DNA of 39,118 nt from the NCBI GenBank assembly GCA_965250225.1, contig CBDFNQ010000013.1, forward strand, positions 1-39,118. Direction: 5' to 3'. A model generated the notes under the pieces. It made no database searches. It was not told where the DNA came from and saw nothing but the letters and a program-made list of their open reading frames with translations. Both the position numbers and the translations under genes were made by a program. Shown here piece by piece: positions 9,248 to 17,613 of the stretch. The DNA is from CBDEUK01 sp965250225 (GTDB lineage: Bacteria > Pseudomonadota > Gammaproteobacteria > Eutrophobiales > Eutrophobiaceae). Numbering within the stretch: the first letter of the stretch is position 1; each line of letters begins with the position of its first letter.

Positions 9248-9910
9248 ATGTCGAGTGAAACAAAAAAAATTGTATTAGATCCTTTGTTGGATAATAACCC
9301 TATAGCCTTACAAGTGTTAGGGATCTGCTCCGCACTGGCTGTGACATCAAAATTATCAACCGCCTTAATCATGTGCCTAGCTTTAACCTCTGTCACTGCC
9401 TGTTCCAACTTTTCTATCAGTCTGATCCGCAAGCATGTGCCATCGAGTATCCGAATTATTGTTCAGATGACCATCATTGCTTCATTGGTCATCGTCGTTG
9501 ATCAACTGTTAAAGGCTTATGCTTTTTCTACCAGTAAAGAACTATCTGTTTTTGTAGGCTTGATCATTACCAACTGCATTGTATTGGGTCGGGCAGAAGC
9601 CTTTGCCATGAAAAACCCACCTGTTTTAAGTTTTTTTGATGGTATTGGTAATGGACTTGGTTACAGCATTATCTTGATCCTGGTAGGAACTGTCCGTGAA
9701 CTATTAGGTTCTGGCTCGCTACTCGGTTATCCGATCTTGCCCTTAACAACCGATGGTGGTTGGTACTATTCAAACGGTTTGATGTTATTACCGCCAAGTG
9801 CATTTTTTATTATTGGATTGTTAATCTGGGGACTACGCACATGGAAAACTGCACAGATTGAAAAACCAGAATATCAAATACATTCTGTACACAGAACAGA
9901 GGCGATGTAA
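9248..9910 (+). CDS. nqrD: Na+-translocating NADH:ubiquinone reductase subunit D
   Basis: 220 aa, slightly longer than the usual ~210 because of a polar C-terminal tail. Six hydrophobic helices. The conserved cysteine regions that, with NqrE, ligate the membrane Fe/FeS centre are visible as VLGICSALAVT (about 27-30) and LIITNCIVLGRAEAFA (about 112). DGIGNGLGYSIILILVGTVRELLGSG is cut here to its two parts: DGIGNGLGYS and VRELLGSG. Starts 2 nt after nqrC and overlaps nqrE by one base (TAATG). Confidence 0.96.
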   Translation: MSSETKKIVLDPLLDNNPIALQVLGICSALAVTSKLSTALIMCLALTSVTACSNFSISLIRKHVPSSIRIIVQMTIIASLVIVVDQLLKAYAFSTSKELSVFVGLIITNCIVLGRAEAFAMKNPPVLSFFDGIGNGLGYSIILILVGTVRELLGSGSLLGYPILPLTTDGGWYYSNGLMLLPPSAFFIIGLLIWGLRTWKTAQIEKPEYQIHSVHRTEAM

Positions 9911-10518
9911 TGGAACATTATCTCAGTCTACTCGTAGCCTCTATCTTTACCGAAAACCTGGCGCTGTCATTTTTTCTTGGCATGTGTACCTTCCTTGCCG
10001 TTTCGAAAAAAATATCGACTGCCCTGGGTCTGGGTATTGCAGTCATTGTTGTGCAGGCAATTACAGTACCGGCGAATAATCTTCTCTATCAATTTTTACT
10101 GAAAGATGGTGCGCTGGCCTGGGCCGGTTACCCTGAAGTAGATTTAAGTTTCCTGGGTTTGATCTGCTATATCGGTGTCATCGCTGCCATTGTACAAATA
10201 CTTGAGATGGCATTGGATCGCTATTTCCCTGCGTTGTATAACGCACTGGGCATCTTCCTGCCATTGATCACCGTGAACTGTGCCATCCTGGGTGGCACCT
10301 TATTTATGGTGCAACGTGATTATAATTTTGGCGAAAGTATGGTCTATGGTGTCGGTAGCGGCATTGGTTGGGCGTTGGCTATCACAGCCCTTGCAGGCAT
10401 ACGGGAAAAACTAAAATACAGTGATGTTCCCGATGGCTTACAGGGTCTTGGTATCACTTTCATTACGGCCGGTTTAATGTCGCTAGGTTTCATGGCCTTT
10501 TCCGGCATTCAATTATAG
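9910..10518 (+). CDS. nqrE: Na+-translocating NADH:ubiquinone reductase subunit E
   Basis: 202 aa, exact family length. Six transmembrane helices homologous to NqrD in inverted topology. Signatures: the N-terminal FTENLALSFFLGMCTFLAVS with its cysteine (about 15-35), PLITVNCAILGG (about 117-128) with the second cysteine, and VGSGIGWALAI. The NqrD/NqrE pair binds the intramembrane iron centre that passes electrons from the NqrF 2Fe-2S cluster to NqrC FMN. Start overlaps the nqrD stop, typical of translational coupling. Confidence 0.96.
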   Translation: MEHYLSLLVASIFTENLALSFFLGMCTFLAVSKKISTALGLGIAVIVVQAITVPANNLLYQFLLKDGALAWAGYPEVDLSFLGLICYIGVIAAIVQILEMALDRYFPALYNALGIFLPLITVNCAILGGTLFMVQRDYNFGESMVYGVGSGIGWALAITALAGIREKLKYSDVPDGLQGLGITFITAGLMSLGFMAFSGIQL

Positions 10519-10530
10519 GAGGACAGAACT

Positions 10531-11757
10531 ATGTATCAGGAAATTACGCTTGGCGTTGTCCTCTTCACAGGAATTATATTTGCTCTTGTATTATTAATCA
10601 TCGGTGCAAAATCGAAATTGGTTGCATCGGGTACTGTTAAAATCAAAATTAATAATGAAAAATCGATCGAGACTGCAGTCGGCTCAAAACTGTTAGGAGC
10701 CCTGGCAGATGCCGACCTGTTTGTTTCCTCAGCCTGTGGTGGTGGTGGCACCTGTGGTCAATGTCGCGTCCATATTAGTAAAGGCGGTGGATCTATTCTT
10801 CCTACAGAAGAATCTCATATAAACAAACGTGAAGCTCGTAAAGGTTGTCGCTTGTCTTGTCAGGTCACGGTAAAACAGGATATGAACATCGAAGTGCCAG
10901 ATGAAGTCTTTGGAGTAAAAAAATGGCGATGCACGGTTCGATCAAACAATAACGTTGCCACCTTTATTAAAGAACTCTGTCTGGAATTGCCGGAAGGTGA
11001 AAATGTCGATTTCCGTGCCGGTGGTTATATACAGATTGAATGCCCACCTTATGATATCAGTTATCAAGATTATAATATCGACGAGAAATTTCACGGTGAT
11101 TGGGATCACTTTAACCTTTGGCGATACCGTTCTGTTGTGAAAGAATCCGTTATCCGCGCTTATTCGATGGCGAATTATCCCGAGGAACGCGGCATTATCA
11201 TGTTAAACGTCCGTATTGCCAGCCCACCTCCCGGTGCACCTGATGATATACCTCCAGGTAAAATGTCATCATATATCTACAGTTTAAAACCTGGTAATGA
11301 AGTTACTATCTCTGGCCCATTTGGTGAATTTTTTGCCAAACAGACTAAGGCTGATATGGTCTTTATCGGAGGAGGTGCAGGTATGGCGCCCATGCGTTCG
11401 CATATTTTTGATCAACTAAAACGCCTAGATTCGGATCGCAAAATATCATTTTGGTATGGTGCCCGTAGTAAGAAAGAAATGTTTTATGTAGAAGACTTCG
11501 ACAGTCTGGCTAATGATTTTGAAAACTTTGAATGGCATGTCGCTTTATCTGATCCACAACCAGAGGATAACTGGGAAGGATATACCGGTTTTATTCATAA
11601 TGTATTGTTCGAAAATTATTTAAAAGATCACCCTACACCTGAAGATTGCGAATTTTATATGTGCGGGCCACCCATGATGAATTCAGCTGTGATAACCATG
11701 TTGGAAGATTTAGGAGTTGAACGTGAAAATATCCTGTTGGACGATTTTGGTGGCTAA
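10531..11757 (+). CDS. nqrF: Na+-translocating NADH:ubiquinone reductase subunit F (NADH/FAD/2Fe-2S)
   Basis: 408 aa, family length. Strong Shine-Dalgarno AGGAGGA before the ATG. One N-terminal membrane helix (about 5-25), then a ferredoxin domain with cysteines C69, C75, C78 and C110. Next comes a ferredoxin-NADP reductase-like module with the FAD motif RAYSMANYPEE, the NADH motif GGGAGMAPMRSH, the CGPPMMN segment and the C-terminal DDFGG. It is the entry point for electrons from NADH into the pump. Confidence 0.97.
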   Translation: MYQEITLGVVLFTGIIFALVLLIIGAKSKLVASGTVKIKINNEKSIETAVGSKLLGALADADLFVSSACGGGGTCGQCRVHISKGGGSILPTEESHINKREARKGCRLSCQVTVKQDMNIEVPDEVFGVKKWRCTVRSNNNVATFIKELCLELPEGENVDFRAGGYIQIECPPYDISYQDYNIDEKFHGDWDHFNLWRYRSVVKESVIRAYSMANYPEERGIIMLNVRIASPPPGAPDDIPPGKMSSYIYSLKPGNEVTISGPFGEFFAKQTKADMVFIGGGAGMAPMRSHIFDQLKRLDSDRKISFWYGARSKKEMFYVEDFDSLANDFENFEWHVALSDPQPEDNWEGYTGFIHNVLFENYLKDHPTPEDCEFYMCGPPMMNSAVITMLEDLGVERENILLDDFGG

Positions 11758-12789
11758 GTGCAGAAAATCATTTTTCTACGATTCGTTTCAATCACGATAC
11801 TGTTTTCATGTATCACTGTTGCTTGTGAAAAAATATCAAACCAACCACTCACCCTTACCGGCGAAACAATGGGGACAACTTACACAGTCAAGTTGGCTGA
11901 CGTTGATACATCAATGAACGGTTCTTTTATCAAACAAAGTATTGATGAACTACTGATAGATATCAATAAAATCATGTCAACCTACGATCCAGATTCAGAA
12001 CTTTCCAGATTGAATCAGAATCGTTCTTTTATCTGTTCGCATATTTCAGAACAACTTAACGTCGTGATTGAAGAAGCATTAATAATCAGTCGGCTGAGTG
12101 ATGGAGCCTTTGATATTACAATTGGTTCACTGGTGAATCTTTGGGGATTTGGTCCAGATGCATTTCCGATTCTAATCCCCAGTGATGAAACAATTCAACA
12201 AACACTAGCAAACGTCGGTTATGAAACTATTCAACTTTCTGCATCCGAACTATGTATTACAAACGATAAAACAGATTTATATATTGATCTATCTGCTATC
12301 GCTAAAGGTTATGCAGTCGACCGTGTGGCCCAGCTTATAGAATCACACGGTATTGATAATTTCATGGTTGAAATAGGCGGTGAAATTAAAGCCAGAGGTG
12401 TTAACGCTAGTCATATCGATTGGCAAATTGGCATTGAACAACCGACCAGCAGCCAGCCCTCAGTTCAAAATATTATCTCCCTGAAGAATATGGCCATGGC
12501 AACATCAGGCGATTATCGAAATTACTTTGAAAAAGACGGTATACGTTATTCCCATACAATTAATCCTAAAACTGGCAAACCGATAAGGCATAATCTTGTT
12601 TCTGTTACTGTACTACATAATTCAAGTATGACGGCAGATGCATTAGCAACCGCATTTATGGTACTGGGTTCTGATAAAGGGTTTAACCTGGCAATCAAAG
12701 AAAATCTGGCAGTTTTATTTATTCTTAAAGAAAACGATGGCTTTCATGAAAGAAAGACTGAAATGTTCAACCAGTTAACGATACATTAA
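11758..12789 (+). CDS. apbE: FAD:protein FMN transferase (ApbE), likely lipoprotein
   Basis: 343 aa, family length. Starts at GTG 11758 directly after the nqrF stop. The N-terminus has a hydrophobic segment and a cysteine in TVACEK (about residue 22) suggesting a lipoprotein facing the periplasm. Signature motifs: GETMGTTYTVK, DGAFDITIGSLVNLWGFGP, IDLSAIAKGYAVDRV, VEIGGEIKARG, HTINPKTGKPI and the Mg-site TADALATAFMVLG. It transfers FMN from FAD onto the threonines of NqrB and NqrC, both present in this operon. Confidence 0.95.
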   Translation: MQKIIFLRFVSITILFSCITVACEKISNQPLTLTGETMGTTYTVKLADVDTSMNGSFIKQSIDELLIDINKIMSTYDPDSELSRLNQNRSFICSHISEQLNVVIEEALIISRLSDGAFDITIGSLVNLWGFGPDAFPILIPSDETIQQTLANVGYETIQLSASELCITNDKTDLYIDLSAIAKGYAVDRVAQLIESHGIDNFMVEIGGEIKARGVNASHIDWQIGIEQPTSSQPSVQNIISLKNMAMATSGDYRNYFEKDGIRYSHTINPKTGKPIRHNLVSVTVLHNSSMTADALATAFMVLGSDKGFNLAIKENLAVLFILKENDGFHERKTEMFNQLTIH

Positions 12790-12804
12790 TCATAAAATAA
12801 CAGC

Positions 12805-12993
12805 ATGATGGAAATTTTTTTAATCAGTTTTGTCTTTATTGGACTATCCTTGCTCGGGATGGCCGCGGGTGTTCTTATGAAACGTGGTAGCTTAAAAGGT
12901 AGTTGCGGTGGTTTGAATAATTTTCAGGGAGGGGACGCAAGTTGCCCTATTTGTTCTGATACAGGTGAATGCAAAAATAACGAGGAGGCATAA
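12805..12993 (+). CDS. nqrM: Na+-NQR maturation protein NqrM (DUF539)
   Basis: 62 aa. One N-terminal membrane helix (about 4-24), then a cysteine-rich tail with C34, C47, C50 and C56 (GSCGGL ... SCPIC ... GEC). NqrM is needed for Na+-NQR maturation, probably delivery of iron to the cysteines of NqrD/NqrE. The tandem ATGATG leaves the start at 12805 or 12808. Sits 15 nt after apbE and 2 nt before the CBS gene. Confidence 0.93.
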   Translation: MMEIFLISFVFIGLSLLGMAAGVLMKRGSLKGSCGGLNNFQGGDASCPICSDTGECKNNEEA

Positions 12994-12995
12994 AG

Positions 12996-13412
12996 ATGCT
13001 TCAATCAGTCAAAGTAAAAGATTATATGACAGCAAATTTAACGACATTCTCTCCGGATATGGATGTCATGCAAGCTGTCACTGAATTTATTACCAAACGC
13101 ATATCGGGTGCTCCTGTTGTTGATGACCACGGAAATCTCATTGGTATGTTATCAGAACGCGATTGTGTTAAGGTCGCGTTAGAGGCCTGTTACTACGGAG
13201 AACAAGCAGGAGTTGTTTCAGACTATATGCAAAGCACTGTGGAAACGATCGAAGGAGAGGTAAGCATTCTCGAGTTAGCACAGAAATTTGTTGATAAGCC
13301 TTTTCGGCGTTATCCGGTTGTTGATGGTAATCGTCTGGTAGGTCAAATCAGTATCCGTGATGTATTAAGAGCGCTAGAACTGATTTCCGCCCCTGAATCT
13401 TACGCAAAATAA
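12996..13412 (+). CDS. CBS-domain-pair protein
   Basis: 138 aa made almost wholly of two CBS motifs (about 5-60 and 75-130; KDYMTANLTTF, GAPVVDDHGNLIGMLSERD, FRRYPVVDGNRLVGQISIRDVLRAL). Such Bateman modules bind adenosine nucleotides. Strong Shine-Dalgarno GAGGAGG and a 2-nt gap from nqrM put it in the nqr operon. A role in adenylate sensing for the respiratory operon is inference; no output domain is attached. Confidence 0.9.
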   Translation: MLQSVKVKDYMTANLTTFSPDMDVMQAVTEFITKRISGAPVVDDHGNLIGMLSERDCVKVALEACYYGEQAGVVSDYMQSTVETIEGEVSILELAQKFVDKPFRRYPVVDGNRLVGQISIRDVLRALELISAPESYAK

Positions 13413-13449
13413 ATATTTTTAGAACACAGTCCAAGATAATTTCTATACT

Positions 13450-13803
13450 ATGTTCGATATGAAGTTTCATATCGCCACCATACTGATCGTCTTGGCTGTC
13501 TATATATGGCATAGTTTTTCAAAGGCAAGGGAAATTGCTACCAAACAGTGTATTCTTGTTTGTAGTAAGTTAGATGTTCAACTTCTCGATCAATCCATTA
13601 CAATAAAATATATTACTATTAAACGAAACCAATTTGGTCAACTCCAGTTACTTCGTGGTTATCGCTTCGAATTCAGCATTAATGGCTATGACCGTAATGA
13701 AGGATTTATAAGCCTGTTTGGAAGGAATATCGAAAATATTCAACTCGATCATCCTGATGGTAAAATAATTATGGATGACAGCAGTATACATTCTGTAAAC
13801 TGA
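13450..13803 (+). CDS. DUF3301 family membrane-anchored protein
   Basis: 117 aa. One N-terminal hydrophobic helix (about 6-22), then a soluble domain with the DUF3301 pattern: WHSFSKAREIA, C-(x)n-VQLLDQSI, GQLQLLRGYRFEFSINGYDRNEGFISLFGR. Conserved in gammaproteobacteria, function unknown. A second in-frame ATG at 13459 is an alternative start. Lies 37 nt after the CBS gene and 22 nt before yajQ. Confidence 0.8.
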   Translation: MFDMKFHIATILIVLAVYIWHSFSKAREIATKQCILVCSKLDVQLLDQSITIKYITIKRNQFGQLQLLRGYRFEFSINGYDRNEGFISLFGRNIENIQLDHPDGKIIMDDSSIHSVN

Positions 13804-13825
13804 TCAAATAAAACAGGGGAGAATT

Positions 13826-14308
13826 ATGCCGTCATTCGATATTGTATCTGAAGTTGATAGTCACGAACTGACTAATTCGATTGATCAAACCAACCGTGAA
13901 ATAGCAAACCGTTTTGATTTTAAAGGCAGCAATTCCAGAATTGAACACAATGATTTCATTCTGACAATTATCACACCAAGTGAATTTCAGGTTAAACAGG
14001 TGCTTGAATTATTACAAACTAAAATGTCAAAACGCGGAATCGACATAAATTGCCTGGATGCTGATAAAATCATAGAGTCTTATAAAGAAGCAAGGCAAAC
14101 AATTACTATAAGACAGGGTATTGATAAAGATTCTGCGCGAAAGCTGGTGAAACAAATAAAAGCAACCAAGATTAAAGTTCAGACAAGCATTCAGGGCGAA
14201 CAAGTTAGAGTCAATGGTAAAAAAAGAGATAACCTACAGGAAGTAATCAGCCTGTTAAAAAACAGTAATTTTGAATTGCCATTACAATTCAATAATTTCA
14301 GAGACTAG
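13826..14308 (+). CDS. yajQ: YajQ family nucleotide (cyclic-di-GMP)-binding protein
   Basis: 160 aa, family length. N-terminus MPSFDIVSEVDSHELTNSID and the NREIANRFDFKGS motif are diagnostic. The C-terminal RQGIDKDSARKLVKQIK and KKRDNLQEVISLLK are also typical. YajQ proteins have two ferredoxin-like RNA/nucleotide-binding folds, and some bind cyclic-di-GMP and act with transcription factors. Good Shine-Dalgarno (GGGGAG). Ends 20 nt before the convergent 956-aa gene. Confidence 0.94.
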   Translation: MPSFDIVSEVDSHELTNSIDQTNREIANRFDFKGSNSRIEHNDFILTIITPSEFQVKQVLELLQTKMSKRGIDINCLDADKIIESYKEARQTITIRQGIDKDSARKLVKQIKATKIKVQTSIQGEQVRVNGKKRDNLQEVISLLKNSNFELPLQFNNFRD

Positions 14309-14328
14309 CTCTAATTAGTTAGCAATAT

Positions 14329-17199
14329 TTATTTATCTGAATCCTTATTCAAGGCGGAATGTACTTCAGTAATTAAAGTTTTATCGCGTATTTTTTTGAT
14401 TTTTGTATCTTCCATATACTCTTTTTTTAATTTCTTCATAAGTTCTTTTTTTTCTTTAATCATTTCCAGGTGCCTTGGAGATCTTTCGTGCTGATCTTGA
14501 TCCTTGATCCAGTTTTCAATGTCTGTCTCTATCGTTTTATCACTTTTCAGCTCTGAAGTATTTTCATATGCAGATATTACTGATTCTTTACCTGTAACGT
14601 CACCAACCTTGTGACTATCACTGATTTCCATATCCAGTTGTTTTTTGTAGGCATTTATTTCTTTTCGGAATTCTTTTTCCTTTTGTATATTTAACCTATT
14701 GATGTGATCCCTAAATCTAGGGTCATTCAAAATACTGTGCCGTTTACTTAATACTTTATGTTTATCAGCGACGATAATTCTATCTGGATCAATTTTGTGA
14801 TTAACTTTCTTATTTTTTTCAAGTGTTCCAGCCACCTTTTCTTTTAATTTTTTTAAATTTTGAACTTCCTTTTCTTTTTCACTATATACAGATTTTATCT
14901 TGGAGAGCTCTTTATTAATTCGTTGCTCAGCATTATCACGAATGTCCTCAATTGCTTTTTCCTGTTCCAGACGATAATGATTCAATAATTTATTTATTGA
15001 ATCAGTATTGTTGATATCTTTACCTTTTTCAGAAATTGGTTTTTTTGATGTTTTTTCAGTTATAAGAATGTTATCTATGACTTCCTTTTGTCTGGTTTCC
15101 TGCTCAGATAGCTGAAGCTCAATAGCTCTTTTCCGTTTATCCGCTTCTTCAGTCAACTGTTTTTCAACCAGTTCTTTTTTCTTCTCGGCTTCTCTGGCTA
15201 ATTGCTTTTCAATAGCCGCTTTTTGACGTTCCACTTCTTTTGCCATCTGCTTTTCGACTGCAGCTTTTTGTCTGCTGCGTTCTTCTGCAAGTTGTTTTTC
15301 GACTGCAGCCTTTTGGCTGATGCGTTCTTCTGCAAGTTGTTTTTCGACTGCAGCCTTTTGTCTGATGCGTTCTTCTGCAAGTTGTTTTTCTATGATTTTT
15401 TTCTGTCTCGTTTTTTCATCTGCAAGACGCTTCTCAGCAGCGAGTTTTTGTTTTGCGAGTTCGATAACAAGTTGCTTTTCGATTTGCTTCTTTTGCTTTT
15501 GCGCTTCTTCTGCGAGTTGTTTCTCGATCTGTTTTTTTTGTTTGGCAACTTCTTCAGCGAGTTGTTTTTCAACCTCAGCTTTTTTTCTGGCGCGTTCTTC
15601 CAAAAGTTGTTTTTCTAATGCTTTTTTTTGTTTAGCCGCTTCTTCCGCAAGCTGCTTTTCGATTTCCTTTTTTTGTTTAGCTGCTTCTTGGGCAAGACGT
15701 TTTTCTGCAGCTGCTTTTAATTTTTTATGTTCATCCGCAAGCTGTTTTTCTAATGCCTTTTTTTCTTTTTGCGCTTCATCTGCAAGCTGCTTTTCGATTT
15801 CTTTCTTTTGCCTGGCTGCTTCATCTGCAAGCTGCTTTTCGATTTCTTTCTTTTGCCTGGCTGCTTCATCTGCAAGTTGCTTTTCGATTTCTTTTTTCTT
15901 TTTTTCTATTTCCTGTTGGAGTTGTTTTTCCGCGACTTGTTTTTCCGCGTTGAGTTCTTTTACTAACTGTTTCTTGATTTCCAGTTTTTTTCTGGATTTT
16001 TCTTCGGCTAATTTACTTTCAAGTGATTTTTTTTGTTCTGAAAGATTTTTTTGTTTGTTTCTTGATGCATGCCTTGGAATAAAATCAATGACTTTAGATT
16101 CAGAACTATCTATATTTTTTTCGATTAGAAAGCTCATATCAAAACCATTGTCTGCCTGATTTCTACAGTTAGTCAGGCCACCTTCCAAATAAGCAGCGTC
16201 AAAACCTTTAAGGGATAATAAAAATGCGGCGACCGCGCTCTTATTACCATCTTCACAACAAACAATGTATTTTTTGGAAATCCCCAACTCTTCTATCTGC
16301 ATCCGTATAAGATTGAGCGGGATATCAAGTTTACTAAAATCTCCATATTCAAGGTATTCATCTGGAAAACGTACGTCTATCCACTCTGCGCCTTGTTCAT
16401 GTAGTTCTTTTATTTCGTCCAGTTGATATTTTCGAAGGATTGGCTCTCGAATTAATGAAATGAAATCTGACTTGGGCAATCTCATTAAATCACCATCCGA
16501 TAACATAATTACACTGGCGTTACGCGGACAATCTGAAACCAGTGCCTCCTCACCAAAATAATCGCCGATCGACAGATCTTCCAGCTTAATTGGTGCGGAT
16601 GTTTTAGATGGTTTTCTTAAAATTTCTGCACGCCCAACCTCAATAAAATAAAAATAATCACCTTCATCATCTTGTTTGATGATCAGCTCCCCTTTTTTGA
16701 CTTCTATCGGTTCAATTTTGGAGAATATCTTTTGTATGTTGCTGGGTGGTAACTTACTGAACAGATCTGATTGCAGAATTCTGCTCATCCAATCTATATC
16801 ATCATCGTCAACATCTGTCACAACCATGCCACTGGGTGAATCAAGCTTGTATAAACCATTTTTTTCTGCGAGCGAATCCAGTAATTCTTTATCAACCGTT
16901 AGAAAGATGGATTTCTTAATAACATAAGCAGAATATTGCCTGGGTTGGAACTGAGCAAGAGGATAGTTTGATGTGTCAGTGCCGGTAGACACCTGAAAGG
17001 TGTTATTGGGTGAGCGCAGCTCAACTGAACCCTCGAGCAGGAAATAGGATTTGTTATCAGTTTCGCCACGCTTAAAGAGGTATTTGCCTTTTTTTAGTTC
17101 GAGCAAATCTGAATTCTTTAGAACAATATTTTTGCTTTGTTCAGACAGATCACATATAGGGATCAGATTTTCAAAGTATTCTTCAATTGTGTCGTGCAT
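14329..17199 (-). CDS. Tandem cNMP-binding + rhodanese protein with long 15-residue-repeat helix (956 aa)
   Basis: Start chosen at ATG 17199; an in-frame TTG at 17211 would add four residues. Domains (ATG numbering): first cyclic-nucleotide-binding-like beta-roll, degenerate (about 30-110); second cNMP-binding domain (about 145-250) with phosphate-binding cassette FGEEALVSDCPRNAS including R226; rhodanese domain (about 263-345) with active-site loop CEDGNKS (C315). From about 435 to 719 there are some 19 tandem copies of a 15-residue unit like KKEIEKQLADEAARQ, then a highly charged helical tail. No membrane segment. Paralogue of the 674-aa protein at 18666. Function unknown; the layout suggests a cytoplasmic cyclic-nucleotide-responsive sulfur/persulfide protein on a long rod. 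Confidence 0.85.
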   Translation of the reverse strand: MHDTIEEYFENLIPICDLSEQSKNIVLKNSDLLELKKGKYLFKRGETDNKSYFLLEGSVELRSPNNTFQVSTGTDTSNYPLAQFQPRQYSAYVIKKSIFLTVDKELLDSLAEKNGLYKLDSPSGMVVTDVDDDDIDWMSRILQSDLFSKLPPSNIQKIFSKIEPIEVKKGELIIKQDDEGDYFYFIEVGRAEILRKPSKTSAPIKLEDLSIGDYFGEEALVSDCPRNASVIMLSDGDLMRLPKSDFISLIREPILRKYQLDEIKELHEQGAEWIDVRFPDEYLEYGDFSKLDIPLNLIRMQIEELGISKKYIVCCEDGNKSAVAAFLLSLKGFDAAYLEGGLTNCRNQADNGFDMSFLIEKNIDSSESKVIDFIPRHASRNKQKNLSEQKKSLESKLAEEKSRKKLEIKKQLVKELNAEKQVAEKQLQQEIEKKKKEIEKQLADEAARQKKEIEKQLADEAARQKKEIEKQLADEAQKEKKALEKQLADEHKKLKAAAEKRLAQEAAKQKKEIEKQLAEEAAKQKKALEKQLLEERARKKAEVEKQLAEEVAKQKKQIEKQLAEEAQKQKKQIEKQLVIELAKQKLAAEKRLADEKTRQKKIIEKQLAEERIRQKAAVEKQLAEERISQKAAVEKQLAEERSRQKAAVEKQMAKEVERQKAAIEKQLAREAEKKKELVEKQLTEEADKRKRAIELQLSEQETRQKEVIDNILITEKTSKKPISEKGKDINNTDSINKLLNHYRLEQEKAIEDIRDNAEQRINKELSKIKSVYSEKEKEVQNLKKLKEKVAGTLEKNKKVNHKIDPDRIIVADKHKVLSKRHSILNDPRFRDHINRLNIQKEKEFRKEINAYKKQLDMEISDSHKVGDVTGKESVISAYENTSELKSDKTIETDIENWIKDQDQHERSPRHLEMIKEKKELMKKLKKEYMEDTKIKKIRDKTLITEVHSALNKDSDK
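15043..15897 (-). repeat. About 19 tandem 45-bp (15-residue) repeats inside the 956-aa gene
   Basis: Successive codon blocks give K(K/A)xxEKQLAxExxxQ with period 15. The conserved EKQLA core recurs throughout, while the last residues vary. Adjacent copies near 15780-15890 are almost identical at DNA level, implying recent duplication; distal copies are diverged. Fifteen residues per four helical turns fits a continuous right-handed or single charged helix. Confidence 0.9.
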
Positions 17200-17328
17200 A
17201 TGAAACCGCAATGATTTAACTGTAATATGTAACTAGCGTTACAATTAAGAATAGCAACCGCTATCCCGCCTACCCCGTAGTTATTTTGCAATTATATTTG
17301 TTTTGTCCATTCAATCACAAGATCATAA

Positions 17329-17344
17329 TGTGACGTGGGTCTCA
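17329..17344. promoter_or_regulatory. Near-consensus CRP-type site
   Basis: TGTGACGTGGGTCTCA matches TGTGA-N6-TCACA at 9 of 10 positions. It lies 130 bp upstream of the 956-aa gene (minus strand) and 270 bp upstream of the small gene at 17614. Either could be the target, or it may be chance. Confidence 0.35.
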
Positions 17345-17564
17345 TATACGGAAAGGTGTTGATACATCCGCTAATCTAGCAAAATAAAAGAGAGTTGATT
17401 TTTTCGTCTCTCAAAAGAGACGTTTATAATGATATAACCACGATAACACAAGTGAGACACAGTATACAATACTGATTTATATAATTATAACTTATTGATT
17501 ATAAATAGATTTTTAACTATTTCTGCATCGTCATTATTTGCCAAACCTGTCACGAACAGAAGTA

Positions 17565-17580
17565 TGGCACAGGCATTGCT
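17565..17580 (+). promoter_or_regulatory. Sigma-54 (-24/-12) promoter
   Basis: TGGCACAGGCATTGCT fits the RpoN consensus TGGCACG-N4-TTGCW at every position except one (A for G after TGGCAC), with correct -24/-12 spacing. Transcription would start near 17590, just before the GGAG ribosome site (about 17601) and ATG 17614. The dyad at 17405-17422, about 150 bp upstream, is in the usual range for an enhancer-binding activator site. Confidence 0.75.
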
Positions 17581-17613
17581 TAGACTAAGGCAAAACCTAC
17601 TTGGAGATTTTAA

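Larger units (their letters stand above)
17212..17613. other. Regulatory intergenic region between the 956-aa gene and the sigma-54-driven small gene
   Basis: AT-rich and without a gene. Elements seen: dyad TGTAACTAGCGTTACA (17228-17243); a near-consensus CRP-type site TGTGA-CGTGGG-TCTCA (17329-17344, 9 of 10); dyad CGTCTCT-CAAA-AGAGACG (17405-17422) with further GTCTC/GAGAC half-sites at 17340-17344 and 17454-17458; a TATAAT box at 17425-17430; and a sigma-54 promoter at 17565-17580. Confidence 0.6.

Noticed and set aside
9073..9432. 119-codon minus-strand ORF across the nqrC/nqrD junction
   Set aside because: Overlaps two clearly conserved nqr genes on the other strand and matches nothing recognised.
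15043..15897. Tandem DNA repeats as a CRISPR array
   Set aside because: The 45-bp periodicity has no unique spacers and keeps reading frame; it encodes protein repeats.
15202..16159. Plus-strand Phe/Cys/Ser-rich ORFs opposite the 956-aa gene (up to 279 aa)
   Set aside because: They are antisense shadows of the Lys/Glu/Gln 15-residue repeats. The sense protein has recognisable domains and the antisense reading does not.
17425..17430. TATAAT box as a sigma-70 promoter in the sigma-54 gene leader
   Set aside because: The nearest TTGATT box is 24 bp upstream, too far for a standard promoter; kept only as a note in the intergenic entry.
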